From the NCBI GenBank assembly GCA_001986395.2, contig MQVO02000026.1:62001-126000 (forward strand): a stretch of 64,000 nucleotides of DNA, written 5' to 3'. Origin of the DNA: Irpex lacteus. Its lineage: Eukaryota; Basidiomycota; Agaricomycetes; Polyporales; Irpicaceae. Every line of letters begins with the position of its first letter. Position 1 is the stretch's first letter. This document shows, piece by piece, positions 1-11,602 of the stretch. The position numbers were made by a program, and so were the translations under genes. Under the pieces are notes generated by a model. That model saw only the letters and a program-made list of their open reading frames with translations, was not told where the DNA came from and made no database searches.

Positions 1-3000
1 CCCTCTTTCGTGTAGCTTGCCTGGCCATCGTCATGAAAGTGAAGAGTTTCACAACGACCCACCAACGTCGGCGGACTTCAACAGCGCTGAGACCATCTGG
101 ATTCGACGTGTGGATCTACGGTCAGCACTATCTTGACATGTACGGACGACGTGGGCTACTGAGAGAGTAGAGGTGGATAGTTGGAGCTTGTGACTTGACG
201 CATGAGGGTTGAACGTTGAACTCTAGATCGAAGACCACAACCGTGTGGTCTGAGCCTCGGTAGAATGGGTCTTTGTGAGTATGTCTCCATAGACATCATA
301 TCCCCCTTGGCTCATCTCTATTCTCGAAAACCAGGTGTACAGCGTACTCCCAGAGCACCAGGGGGGCGATGAATACCCACACAGGAGCCTTCGACGGCGG
401 CACCACGCGTAGCGGCTAAGGGTTACGAATGAAGGCAATTTTACTCTCGCCAACGTCAAGACACACACGAGCCCACTTGATCACTTGCTCTTGCCATGTC
501 AACGACATGCACGGAGAGAATTTCCTCATAGCATTCCCGCAGAGCGATCGCTCGGGTTAGGGCTGTTGTCCAGGTCTACTTACTCTCTGGCCCTCTGGGA
601 ATATTTCCATCTTGACACCGGTCCTCTGTGTATCAATGACGTGGCTTGACTTCTGCCATTTCACTCTTTGATTGGTCTAAGTAGGTTCCTTGTAGTGGCA
701 ACGAGTGACGCACATAGAGCTCCCGTGCAACCTCAGGGCCGCTATCTCTGCCGACGCTATTGACGACTTGCTGCCGAACGGGAACTCGCCTCGTTCATGT
801 TACACCGGAAGAGCTACCGTTAAACCGCACTTCCTCGTCCCTTGCCCATCGGTCTACTCGAATGGACGGCCTATCTACGAAACCCAAGCTTGTCATGCAT
901 TCAAGCTCAAATGTCACCATCCACACTCGTTGGTATGGATGTAATGAAGCTTGCTGCTGCAGGGCACGTCAAAAATGCACAGAATACGCTAAAAGCATGT
1001 AGCACGAGTGAGTTTGGGGCGCTGCTGAGTGATTCTGCTCCGGTATGTTGCGAAGAACTCTTGGCGTGGTACCGCAGCATATTCCTCGACGTGGCTTTTC
1101 TCGGTGAGTCTCTTCATATACGCTAGGGCGCTCTACTTGGCATTGCTTACAGAACACGCAGGTCAAACGAATTTTGGAATGGATTTGCATAAACATGTTA
1201 TTCGCTTGGATGTCCCCTAGGCGATACCACAGCGCTCGTTTCGGGGAGTGGCTTGAGTTCGATCTCTGATCGATCGGTTGTGTGCAGAGATTTTGGCCAT
1301 TGAATCCCGATATCGATGGAGCGGTTATTAGTTGACTTTCAGAAGGTGCGTCACATATACACAGACTATAATATACTATCCACCACCACCTGTCTACTTC
1401 AGGTTCACTTGTATAACATAGGCTCATATCAAACGTAAGCACCTGTATAGCGTGTTCGAAAGACCAATATTGCTTGCGTTGGCATAAGTTGACCAGTGGA
1501 TAGGCTTGGTGATCTGCGTACTAGTATGGTCCGTCTACTCCGCGAAGGATGGAGAATGCAGCTGACAACTCGGCCTGAGAGCAGCGGCTGCCTAGCTAGT
1601 AGCGCCATATATTGCCACCTCTGCCTCTATATACCATCGCGAATCGCTCTGCTTGACTCTCAGGCCTCAGGGAACGGTAGCGACGCTCATTTCGCGTGAC
1701 GTCACGCGTTATGCGTATCGACGCTCGTTGCAGACGTCGCCTTCAAGGTGCAACACTTCTTCAGTAAGTTAGCATCTGCCCATATCATCAACACTGTTCT
1801 CTCTTCTCTTAGGACTCGAGGCATAACCATGACCTTCGCGGCGGTACGGGTCTACTCTCCTGACAGTCCCTAGGTCGGCTGTCTCTCCTTTGAATCACTC
1901 GTGTGACACTTACGATTCCTCTATTCTCTCCAGCCTAGTAGCTAACTACCATAGTTCGATCGGGTCGGCAAATATGTGTCCGGGAATCTCGAGGCTGCAA
2001 AACGCAGGACTGTCGCGCCTATGCCGGCCCAAGTAGTACCTTCCGTGATGAAGCTTGGCTGTGAGTACACCGGCAGATTCACTTGCCACAGTTACTGAAG
2101 CATCTTCAAAAGGCCCACGCTATCGTTTTCAAAAGATACCACAGGTGTGACCAGAATGTAATCTCTGTCGCTAGGTTCATTCAACCTTCTCAGCTGTCAC
2201 GTATTCTTTCGACGAGGTATGTTGCAAAGGTGACCTCCAATGATGTATTGATTCGTATGACTGACCCATCTCAGCCCACCATACTTCACGCAATGGCACA
2301 CACGATTCCTATGATAAGGCTCGGTGTCGTTGCTGCTGGTCTGCCATCAGGAGCGGCACGTTATTGGCTAAGCTGACTGCATTTTACAGTGGTACATAAA
2401 CATAGGCTTTTGTAATGCCACCTCAAGAACGGAGCCCACACCAAGCCTCGTTCTGTCGGGTGATGTTCTTGGACAGCAGAACTTAAATCTACTCAGGGCC
2501 TCCGATATCTCGAGAGCTATCCATCCTCTATGACCTCTGTGAGCTCTGCATCGAGCTGGAGCTCAGCTTTTAGTCTCGCACAGGCCTGAGCGACTTGGAT
2601 CTACCGAGGTCACCCGCCCCATGTGTCGTTACTACGAGCAATTCGATGCGCCGGCCCCTCTTACGAAGACCATCTGGGACGTCACTACAAGTTTGGGCTC
2701 TGACGTGGAGGATCGTTGCGACAAAAAACATTCGCCGTACATCAGTATTCGGTTACCTCCAGAGGAGACCCGATGGATGGCGGCGAGGGGACATTGTTCC
2801 AGTTCACTGGCCGGGAAACGGCGCGGCCTCGGATTGAGGGCAGGACGGCAAGCAGTTCAATGCTCTCGGGACTTGACTCGAACGTTACGAACGGTAGGCT
2901 TGTAGTATTTCCCATCGTAATAAGCCCTATACACTAATTTTCCATTCATTAGGTGCTCAGACCGACAAACCCGACACAATCGAGACGCCATCAGCTCCCC

Positions 3001-4038
3001 ACGCTCCGTAACCGTGCCTCGGCTGTGGGTCGTTGTAAGTATTATTTGCTGTATCGGGACTGTCAGACCGATGACTATTTCTGCAGCCTCTCCCCGAACC
3101 CCCTTGCGTCCTTGGTTGAATTTGAGAGCATTCGACGTGACTTGCGGCGATATCGCCCATCTGCAGTCGCCACATCCTTTGACAACTCTTCGAGACTTAC
3201 TGCGTGTGTATAGTTACCATGCAATAATACGACTTGGAAGAAGACGGCGTATCTTAGTTGATCTTCAGTTCAGGTTCAGGCGTTCATGCAGTGTATACAG
3301 GATATTCGTCTGCACCCGCCAATGTACTTGTGACTACGCCGCATCACCTATTGTGCATCACCGAAGCCCGACGAGTACGAGGGGTGTCCGTGGTCTTTTG
3401 GATCGTCAGCCTGGTAAGCTCGAAGTACTCTCGAAGTACTTTAAGTTAGGTATTCCATCACCGTCTAAGCTCGGTTGTCTTCCTCTGACAGGGGTCAACA
3501 ATTATATCAAGACACGGTACCGGGTAGTATAGCGGCGGTGCTGTGTAAGTATGAAATCATCCTATACAGGGTTATACCATTAAACCTTTGCGCCTAACTC
3601 GGAGGCACTTTACTTGCAGTCACTCCACTTGAATTCGAGTATTGTGGATTTTTCCTGTACTCAAGCACATACATGTAGATGATCGACCCAAGAACGGTAA
3701 TCATCTCATGGAATGATCAACTGTAAGATGGCAGGTCTGAGGGTGCGTGTAGCTCTCTTACTACTTCGTCGTTTAGGCGAGCTTTTGATGTCGGTGGCGA
3801 TACAGGTCATACTATATACCTCCTCCCTATCAAATACATCGTCCACACCCTCCACGGATCATATTACTTCTATAAACTGAACAACAATACTAGCAAAGAG
3901 TCGTATGCGAATAAGAAGCGCCTACAACTTCGTTGTATATATATGCAGTCTATCGACTCAGATATCGTAATATGGAAACAAACGATCTGGGCTCGCCATG
4001 ATATGAGTAGATAGCAAGGTCATATGAAGAACCCGTAA
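1..4038. other. No recognisable gene; gene-like scraps only
   Basis: No open frame longer than about 170 codons and no protein family that I recognise. Short plus-strand stretches look exon-like. One is around 842-1101, followed by a plausible GT-AG intron ending near 1151. Another is around 2735-2890, where an intron ending just before 2953 would join it to a short tail that stops near 3010. Frames are closed upstream of these pieces and they cannot be joined into one protein, so a decayed intron-rich gene is possible but unproven. The last 500 bases before 4038 are AT-rich and hold only the downstream flank of the minus-strand NLR gene. Confidence 0.3.
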
Positions 4039-7000
4039 TCAGAAGCGAGCATTACTATCAATACTGAACGCCCGTGAGAAGTCTATAAGACACAGCGGAG
4101 TACTATTACTATAACTAGAGAACGCATATTTATGCCCGAACGAGCGACCTGATGATACGCAGCCTGCATATCGCTTGGGAAGACACATAATTCGCTTCCT
4201 GTTACGGTTACGATCTTCGACCCACTGTGCGCCCGAGTCCATGGAAACACGAATACCGTCATCCCAGTGTGATTTCCACTCAGGCTCGTACTTGCAATTG
4301 GCCTGGCTAGGTTCGTTGATATGAATAAATTCGAGTGCTTCTGGAGGGACATCACTGGCAGGATTAATTTCCCGGTGAGGCAAGTTGGTTGTTACTGCCA
4401 TGTAGAATCGTCTCTTTCTGCATTCAACGACCACCGCATGACTCAGCTGTGACCCACGGTGTGATAGTAGTTTTGCAGGATCGCGCGAAATATCCTCAGA
4501 CTCGGAGGCGAAGGGGATGTTGTGATCGCTCACTTGGTATACGGTGAATTCTGGAATCATCCCTGTGGCTATCATTGTGTAACAGACGCGAGGTGTAGTC
4601 TTGCTGCCAGTGTTGAGAAAGACTTTCCAGCAGCGTATACTACCGCTAGTGGCTGAGAAGAAACCATGTGGAATGTGCCTGGAGGGGAAGATATTGCCAC
4701 GGACAATCCCAGATCCCTTGACAGGTTGCTCTTGAATGAAGATTTGGTCTTTGCGCCAAACCCAGAGAATGAAATAGCCCTTCGAATTGTTGAGCTCGTT
4801 GGCTGTGAACAGAATATGTGCATCGTCAAGGAGGAAGATTCCGTCGGTAATTGGCACGGGGTTTACGTCGTTGACATGGTCCCACAGGTTACACTGCTTG
4901 CAAGGAGTAGGTTCAGCACTGCTGCTGGCAGTGGTACTCCATACGCTGACATTCCCATCGCTCCGACTTGAGATAAGCAGCTTGCCGTCCAGAGAAAAGC
5001 GCACAAAATCAAAACGAAGATCCGTAGCCGTATCATCGTGGCGGGTAAGGTTAGCGACAGGATCCCAGATCCTCATGGTTCCATCACTCGCCGCTGAAGC
5101 AAGAAGACCGGAGGGAGAGAACGTCGCGGTGACTATACGATCGTTGTCGATAGAGAGCTGCCAGTGAAAAACCTTATTCTCACTGGCCATTGGGTTGTAA
5201 ATGTATACGTCGTTGTTGCCACGGATAGTAATGCTGAGGACCGGCGCACTCCCCATGGGTAAAAATTGAAGCGCGTTAATGGTGGAACGCTCGCGGTAGG
5301 CACCGCCGGGGAGGATGATGGAGTCAACGACATCGCCTGTCTGAGCATTAAACAGGACGACAGTGTTCTGTCCCTGCCACATGCCGGCTACCCCGATGAA
5401 AGATCCATCTGGAGATGACGCCACTTCGTCAATCGCGTCTATACATTGACTGTGGTTGAGATGGGGCTCCATCTTCTGCCAAGGGTTAGACTCTGCGCAC
5501 CAGATTTCGAGGCCCTCGGAATCGCGGTATCTGAGGAGAACGCGCTTAGTATTGTGCTGCCTCAGCCAACATCCGCTTTTATACAAGGCCTCTAAGGCGA
5601 CTCGGACGAGCTCTTGGGGTTTGGCCAAGTCAATCTCCCATAACCAGACTGCACCTCCGCGATCAACCAGAAGCATGAGACTCGGAATGCTGGGATGGAA
5701 TTCAATACTCTCCATGCCTTGATCATGCGGATACTCCGCAACTAAGACACCGGTGGTTGTATCCCAGATGCTGATACATTTTTGTCCGCCCGTTACGAGG
5801 AGTGTGTCGTCCAGAGAGAATGCAAACGCGGAGACACCATCATCCGACCGCAACTCTGCTTGAATTTCCCCTGTGCTGGACCGAATGAGCCATACACAGT
5901 TCCCCACCGTGACCGCGGCAATTGAGGACCCATCATGTGAGTATTGCAAACGGTCTGGGTAGATTTTGGACACGTCTATAGTCCTGAGATTCCTCGTCCA
6001 CCGACGGTCAGCTCCCAAGATTACAGATGCCTCGGTCAACTCCCAAGTTTTCTGATATTCTGACAATCTGAAAATCGACCCGGAGGGGGCAAGAGGAAGG
6101 ACAGAATGGTAGAGGTGAGCGACAGAGTCTTGCATGATGTCAAATCCTTGGAGTACGAGCCTGTAGCCGTCGAATATCCATGATGCCAAGGGCATATAGA
6201 TCTCGCCACACTGTGCTGATGTCAGCTCCTATGAGAGGAGGTAAGCAGAGATTATACACACCGTGATTAGCCATTCATGAACGGCATTTAGCGACTCAAC
6301 CGCCCTCCTGAGCTCCCTTAAAAGCCCTAGAACCTCAAAATACCACAGTTGCTGAGTGGAAGCAAAGCGCGTGAGGGATCGACCAACGGCGGTGAGGTGC
6401 GAACTGCGTGCCTTGTCGGAGAGAAGATGATCTGCCCAGTGACAGCAGGAATATCTTGTGGCTTCGCTGATGCATTTGTCTCTTTGTTCTGGGGTGAGAT
6501 CGCTGTTGACAGAGTACCGTGGAAGACCACAAATGTTCTTCTTCAATTTCGCGCTCATCAATTTGAAGCAACTCTCTGCGACGCTTAGATGGCATTGATC
6601 AAGGTCAACGCTGAAGCGTTTGTCTTTGCATCGCTGGCCGTCGGTGAGGAAGTCGGGGAAGGATTTATGAAAGAAGCGAATAGCTTCGGCAGGTGTATCG
6701 GGGACGAAGATAACAGAATGAAGCGAGCGGAGTAAAGTCTTTAATCCAGATGTCGACATTTCCAGAATTTCACCCAACGCACGTAGTGACAAGGCATCAA
6801 ACGTAACCGACAGCAATCCCAACGCAGAGCGAAGCTTCAGCAAGACCTTTTTATTGGTGCTAGGGCGGAAGGAGTCATTGAGAATGTCGAGGTAGAGCTT
6901 GTCAAGAGAGGTGAAGGTATCTGAGGGAGCAGCGCCCTCCAGAACAACCTTAAGGAGCTCGTCCGGACCCCTACCAACGTTACGACTTGCTACGAACTTC

Positions 7001-8548
7001 ACCACAGTTGCAGCAAAGATGAACAGGCCAGCAGACTTTGCCGTGAGTTCCTCGATATCGGCTGTCGTGGGCCATACCTGTGGAAGGCTGATGTCACTGC
7101 GATTGGCGACAACTTCCGGGAGCTTTGTCGATAGGAATAGCCTGATGTCACGGTCAACTGACACTCTATCAACAGCATGAAGACGTTTCGTCTCCGTGAC
7201 GTGATTTAAATTTGTGAGTCGGAAGCCTGAGCGAATGTGAGACTCGGGACGACCAGTGATGAAGAACTTCAGAGAAGGGACGCGTGAAATGAGACCAGAC
7301 AGGACACTCAAAATTGAAGAGGTAGTCTCCTCGTCCCTGCATTCGTCCAACGCGTCCACGACCACGACAGTTACGATGTCCGATTTGGTATCGTTGAGCG
7401 GCCGAACAATGAGATGCTCTAGTTGTTCTCGGAGGGAGCGTGATCCAACGTCCAAGTCGGCGTTAATGATTTCCAGCAGGTGTTTTCGATACATAGACGA
7501 ACGAGAGTTGTTGGTAATCGCGAGCTGGAAGGCGAGGGTAGAAAATATCTTCTCTTTACTGCTCCTGGCTTCGGAGTCTCGGGAACAGAAAAAGCTCGCA
7601 CCCAGCTGTCCGTCCACGAAGAGCGACTCGGCGAAACTCTGGGCAATCGTAGATTTCCCGCTACCAGCATGACCGTTGAGCCAGAAGACCTGCTTGGCAG
7701 TCGGATCCGAAGCCCAAGTGCGAAGGGCGCGAAGGACCTCTTCCCTAGTCTCATGCAGGCAGCCAGACCGGTCGTTCGAGGCGTTAAACGCGGCATCCTT
7801 CGCTCGAGGCAACTTGTCCAAGATATTCAGTTCATCTAATATGGTACTAAGCTCATATGACGCAATGAAGCCGAACTAGACACCGCACCGTGTTCCTACA
7901 CGTAGTAAGCAAGGTCAGCCTATTTGTGAATGCAGAAGAGGGCAGAAGCATTCACCATCTGCTTCCTATTCATAGCATACAAGTCCAACATGACGTCCAG
8001 CTATGAATCAAATGAGACGGATGAGGTGCTTCGTAGATAGATACTCATACTTACCTGGTATTGATACAGGGCCCGATCGATTCGGCTGATACACTTTTGG
8101 ATTGTTTCTTTGTCGTCGGTAGCGGTGAATGCGCCCTTAAGCCTTCCCTGCGCCTTGATAGGGCGAAGTGTCTCCTTCATTGCGCGAATGTCTCTGTTGA
8201 ATCGAACGTAGATGAGCCGTCGCCGACTACAAGAATTCGGACACGAACGCTTCCAAAGACTCCCGTCTGTTTTTCTCCCGAACGCCTTTATGCACCTGAT
8301 CCTGGACCAATTTTCGAACTCCCATCACACGCAGCTCCAAGTCCTTCAAGTCTTCTTCGTTGGTCATAGCTCTCTAGCGGTGTCATGAATATCATAATTA
8401 CAGATACAAGTAATGCGTAACTTGCCTCAGCACATTCTACCACAAACTGGATACCGGCTGCCGCACTCTTCAACGGCGGGAACACATCCGCTACCTCCTT
8501 GACTGCATTCAGGATCGTTTTCGCAATTTTCCCTGCCGAAGCAGCCAT
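4039..8548 (-). CDS. NACHT-WD40 NLR-type (STAND) protein
   Basis: Fungal NLR-like signalling NTPase of the class linked to non-self recognition and heterokaryon incompatibility; the actual ligand is unknown. Read on the minus strand from MAASAGKIAKTILN (ATG at 8548), it has a helical N-terminal domain of unassigned type. The NACHT ATPase follows, with P-loop GHAGSGKST (near 7670) and Walker B VVVVDALDECRDEE (near 7345). After it comes a helical middle region with the family-typical stretch LYHSVLPLAPSGSIF (near 6100). A degenerate WD40 propeller runs to the stop at 4039, with blades such as CISIWDTTTGVLVAEY and MRIWDPV. An intron at about 6211-6261 joins the NACHT and WD40 open frames. The first intron (8374-8425) has a GC donor, and a second short intron lies near 8200. 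The exact structure at 7822-8100 is uncertain. A single long gene is much likelier than two. Confidence 0.88.
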
Positions 8549-9769
8549 ATCGTGTTCGGTCGTTCCAGGACTGGTTCTGTGGCCTCCAGCGACGCCCTGA
8601 TCTCCAGAGTCGAGGCAAATACAGGAGCGAATGAAGCGCATACACATTGGGTGAGCAGTTGGCTGTTGCGATTTAACGGATGTGACGGCTTGGAGTGGAT
8701 CGATGGTGGGAACCGCCGCTAACGACTGGTAAGCTGCGAGCGTTGACCTGGAAATACACACTCGCGTGCTTCGTGCGTGGTGGCAACGTGTCGCGAGTTT
8801 CTGGCGTCCAGTTGGCATTGGAAAGGTCCGATCGCACGCGCTGACATGGTATTGACAGGTGGAACGCCTTTATCCTGACACGAAGGTAGATCCGTCTATC
8901 AATATGCTTGTATGCTGCGAATAAAAATTGAGAGATTCGTTTCGGACGGTTCAACGCTAGATGTGGCACAAGACCTCTGTAGGCTCAAGGTCAAGGTAAG
9001 TAACATCAGAGAAAGCAGAGGATGCGAGTATTTGTGATCTGTGTACCAAAAATAGATATCCATACTCAAAATTAGCATTGCCGTAGACGAGGCGAAGACA
9101 TAGACTTCGCATCGTGCAAGCCATGGCGGTCGAAATTGAGGAGAGCCCCGTTAACATTTGTTAAAATTTGTCTTCGGCCCCAGCGCTTATGACTCTTCGC
9201 TCGCCGTCTTGAAGATCGCAGATTGGTTTCTTACTTAAGTACTTCCTGGAGCGAACCCTAGGAGTTGTGTTCTCATCTTACGACCTTGCTACTACTCAAC
9301 ATGGCTGCTCGCACGACCCCGTCTTCTCACATTTCACTACTATCCAAGACACGAAGAGTGTTGCAATCTCGACCTATACCTACTTACATGAATCACGAAG
9401 GCCCGTCCCCTGCAACCTTTTGTTGACGCAATTACACCCGTATTTGCGAACATTGGTACATGTGTCCATGTAAGTGCAACCTCTACTGCCACATCCGTTT
9501 TGATCGAGTTAACAGAGTTTGTTGTCACAGGCCGAAATGCTTTTTATGTCTTACTCTGAACGAATGAGGCTCCATATAAGGTTCGGGACTCTGCTACAGG
9601 TTCTGTCTCGGAAGAGCACAGCGCGGAGGTGGCAGAGGATGTCGAGCCTTGTCTGTTGCTTGGGAACCGGGTTTCCTCAGTAAGTTGCTCGACATGCTCG
9701 ACAACCTCGCATACATTTTGTTGGAGGGCTTACGCGTCGTGCCATCAAGTAGACTCTCGTACAGATCGT
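8549..9769. other. Intergenic, possible lost P450 N-terminus
   Basis: This holds the upstream flank of the minus-strand NLR gene and the stretch where the N-terminal exons of the following P450 relic would be expected. I could not find a membrane anchor, proline hinge or helix-C W-x-x-x-R motif in any plus frame. Short frames at 9267-9473 and 9629-9780 show no homology that I recognise. Confidence 0.3.
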
Positions 9770-11345
9770 TCCCATATCAGAGACCTAGGAACGTATGCTC
9801 CCTCGACGCAGGGCTCTCCTACCCGTCCACCAGCGGCGTCGCACTCGCCCAATCTGATCTTGAATACCTAGCGAACAGGTTCGCGAACTCGTTCCTCCAG
9901 GCACAGGAGCTCACCGCCAAACGGTCGCCTGTTTGGTAGCGGATGTCCGTTTTGGGAGTTCTGGAGGGGCAAGGTGTATGAGCGTATTGCGACAATGGAC
10001 GAGTTCATCGCGCCATTGTTGAGGGAGTCGGTTGCGAGGAAGCATGCGAGGAAGGCTGGTGAGGCTGATGATAAGGAGGAGAGTGAGACCCCGCTTGCGC
10101 ATTTGGCCAACTCTACGGATGGTAAGCCTATGGTTCTGTCTAATCGGAGACGGACTTCTGACTAAGCCGCCGACATACTAGATTCTAAGATTATAAGAGA
10201 CGAAACCCTCAGCATCTTGCTCGCTGGACAAAATACGGCACGTTACACGCTTACCACATCTATATCCTCCCGGCGACTCACCTTGCACCTCGTATCTAGA
10301 CTGCTATCATATTGACGATGTCCACGCACAGCCTCTCCCAGCACCCTCAAATTCTTCGCCAACTGCACGAGGAGATCCAGGAATACGTGGGCACTGCTCG
10401 ACGATCGTACAATGACATCAAGAAGATGAAGTACCTGCGCGTGTTTATTAATGGTCCGTCCTATTTCGTTTTATTCATTTGAGGGAATGCGCTCACATTG
10501 TCTACAGAGGTCCTGCGCTTGTACCCTGCAGTCTGAGCACGACGTGTGGACCATTGAGGACTACGGCTCGTTGTGATTGAATTATCAGCCCGGTAAACTC
10601 AAGGTGTGTCCACTAAGATTACTGCCTGAACGTTTGTAGGTATGGCCAGCACTTACCCCTGGCGGTACCCCTCTTTGCATTCCAGCTGGACCGAGGTCAG
10701 TTCGAATCTCGACGTGTATATCAACGCGCCCTTACACAGTCAACTTCACGTGTAGGACACGTACTACGACTTCAACATGCATCGACGCAAGGATCCATGT
10801 CCCACCGGTGAGCTATCTCTCTCAAGTCGCGTCGTAGACTCACAGCTCACGAAGCATTCAAGCGCACGAGTTCGATCCGGATAGGTTCCTAGACGATCGA
10901 CTGCACAAGTACCTCACGCCCAACCCGTTCATCTTCCTGCCCTTCAACGCAGGGCCCAGAATATGTCTTGGGCAGCAGGTACGTACCAGGACGCTTTATG
11001 CTGACGTACGCCACCCTCTTTCTAACACGATCATGATTTGGGGTCTACTACAGTTCGCGTACAACGAGATCTCCTTCATGCTCATCCGTCTACTTCAACA
11101 AGTGACGGACATCAAGCTCGTGCAGGAAGCTCACCTTGAAGCTGTTCCACCGCCTGGGTGGGCGGACTCGCAGTTCTCCAACGGACAGGATAAGGCGAGG
11201 ATTAAGAGCCATTTGACGATGTATGTCGTGGTGCGTAATTTCGTTTCTTCTGTAGTGCGTGAAAAACGGGGCGCTAATGCGCTTATCATAGGGAGGACTT
11301 TGGGTCGAGATGAACTTGAAGACTGTTGATGACGAGAAGGTGTGA
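9770..11345 (+). pseudogene. Cytochrome P450 pseudogene, CYP63-like
   Basis: Fragments of a basidiomycete P450 appear in the right order. A helix F/G region starts with RSLDAGLSYPST (about 9795). The I-helix stretch DSKIIRDETLSILLAGQNTA lies near 10190-10240. The K-helix EVLRLYPAV is near 10510-10530, MHRRKDPCPT near 10777, [10 protein letters not shown] near 10870 and the haem loop [12 protein letters not shown] near 10945-10978. The C-terminal MYVV, intron, GGLWVEMN stretch ends at the TGA at 11343. Evidence of decay: a one-base frame break near 9925 (KRSP to FGSGCPFWEF), a stop directly after LYPAV with the PERF-side sequence unreadable for about 200 bases, an I-helix AGQNTA instead of the usual AGxDTT, and no N-terminal third. 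The family guess rests on the C-terminal wording and is tentative; P450 origin is firm. Confidence 0.75.
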
Positions 11346-11602
11346 GAGCACGTTTGCATGATCGGATGTATAGTTATGTCTAGGGCGCGTCGAGCAACGG
11401 GTGGCAGCAATATACTCCATGACTCGATGTCAAAGTTCAACTGACTTCACGTACTGTGTTATAACGGCGATTACATATGAGACAGTACATTTTGAATACA
11501 CGGATACTGGTTATATATTAAGAAAATAGCGGCACACCGATAGATCCATCGCAATCCAAAAAATCGAACACTATATCCGATCCGCCCCCAAACTGAACGT
11601 GC

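Noticed and set aside
6229..7821. NACHT part as a gene separate from the WD40 part
   Set aside because: A short GT-AG intron at about 6211-6261 joins them in frame and the combined order matches known NACHT-WD40 proteins.
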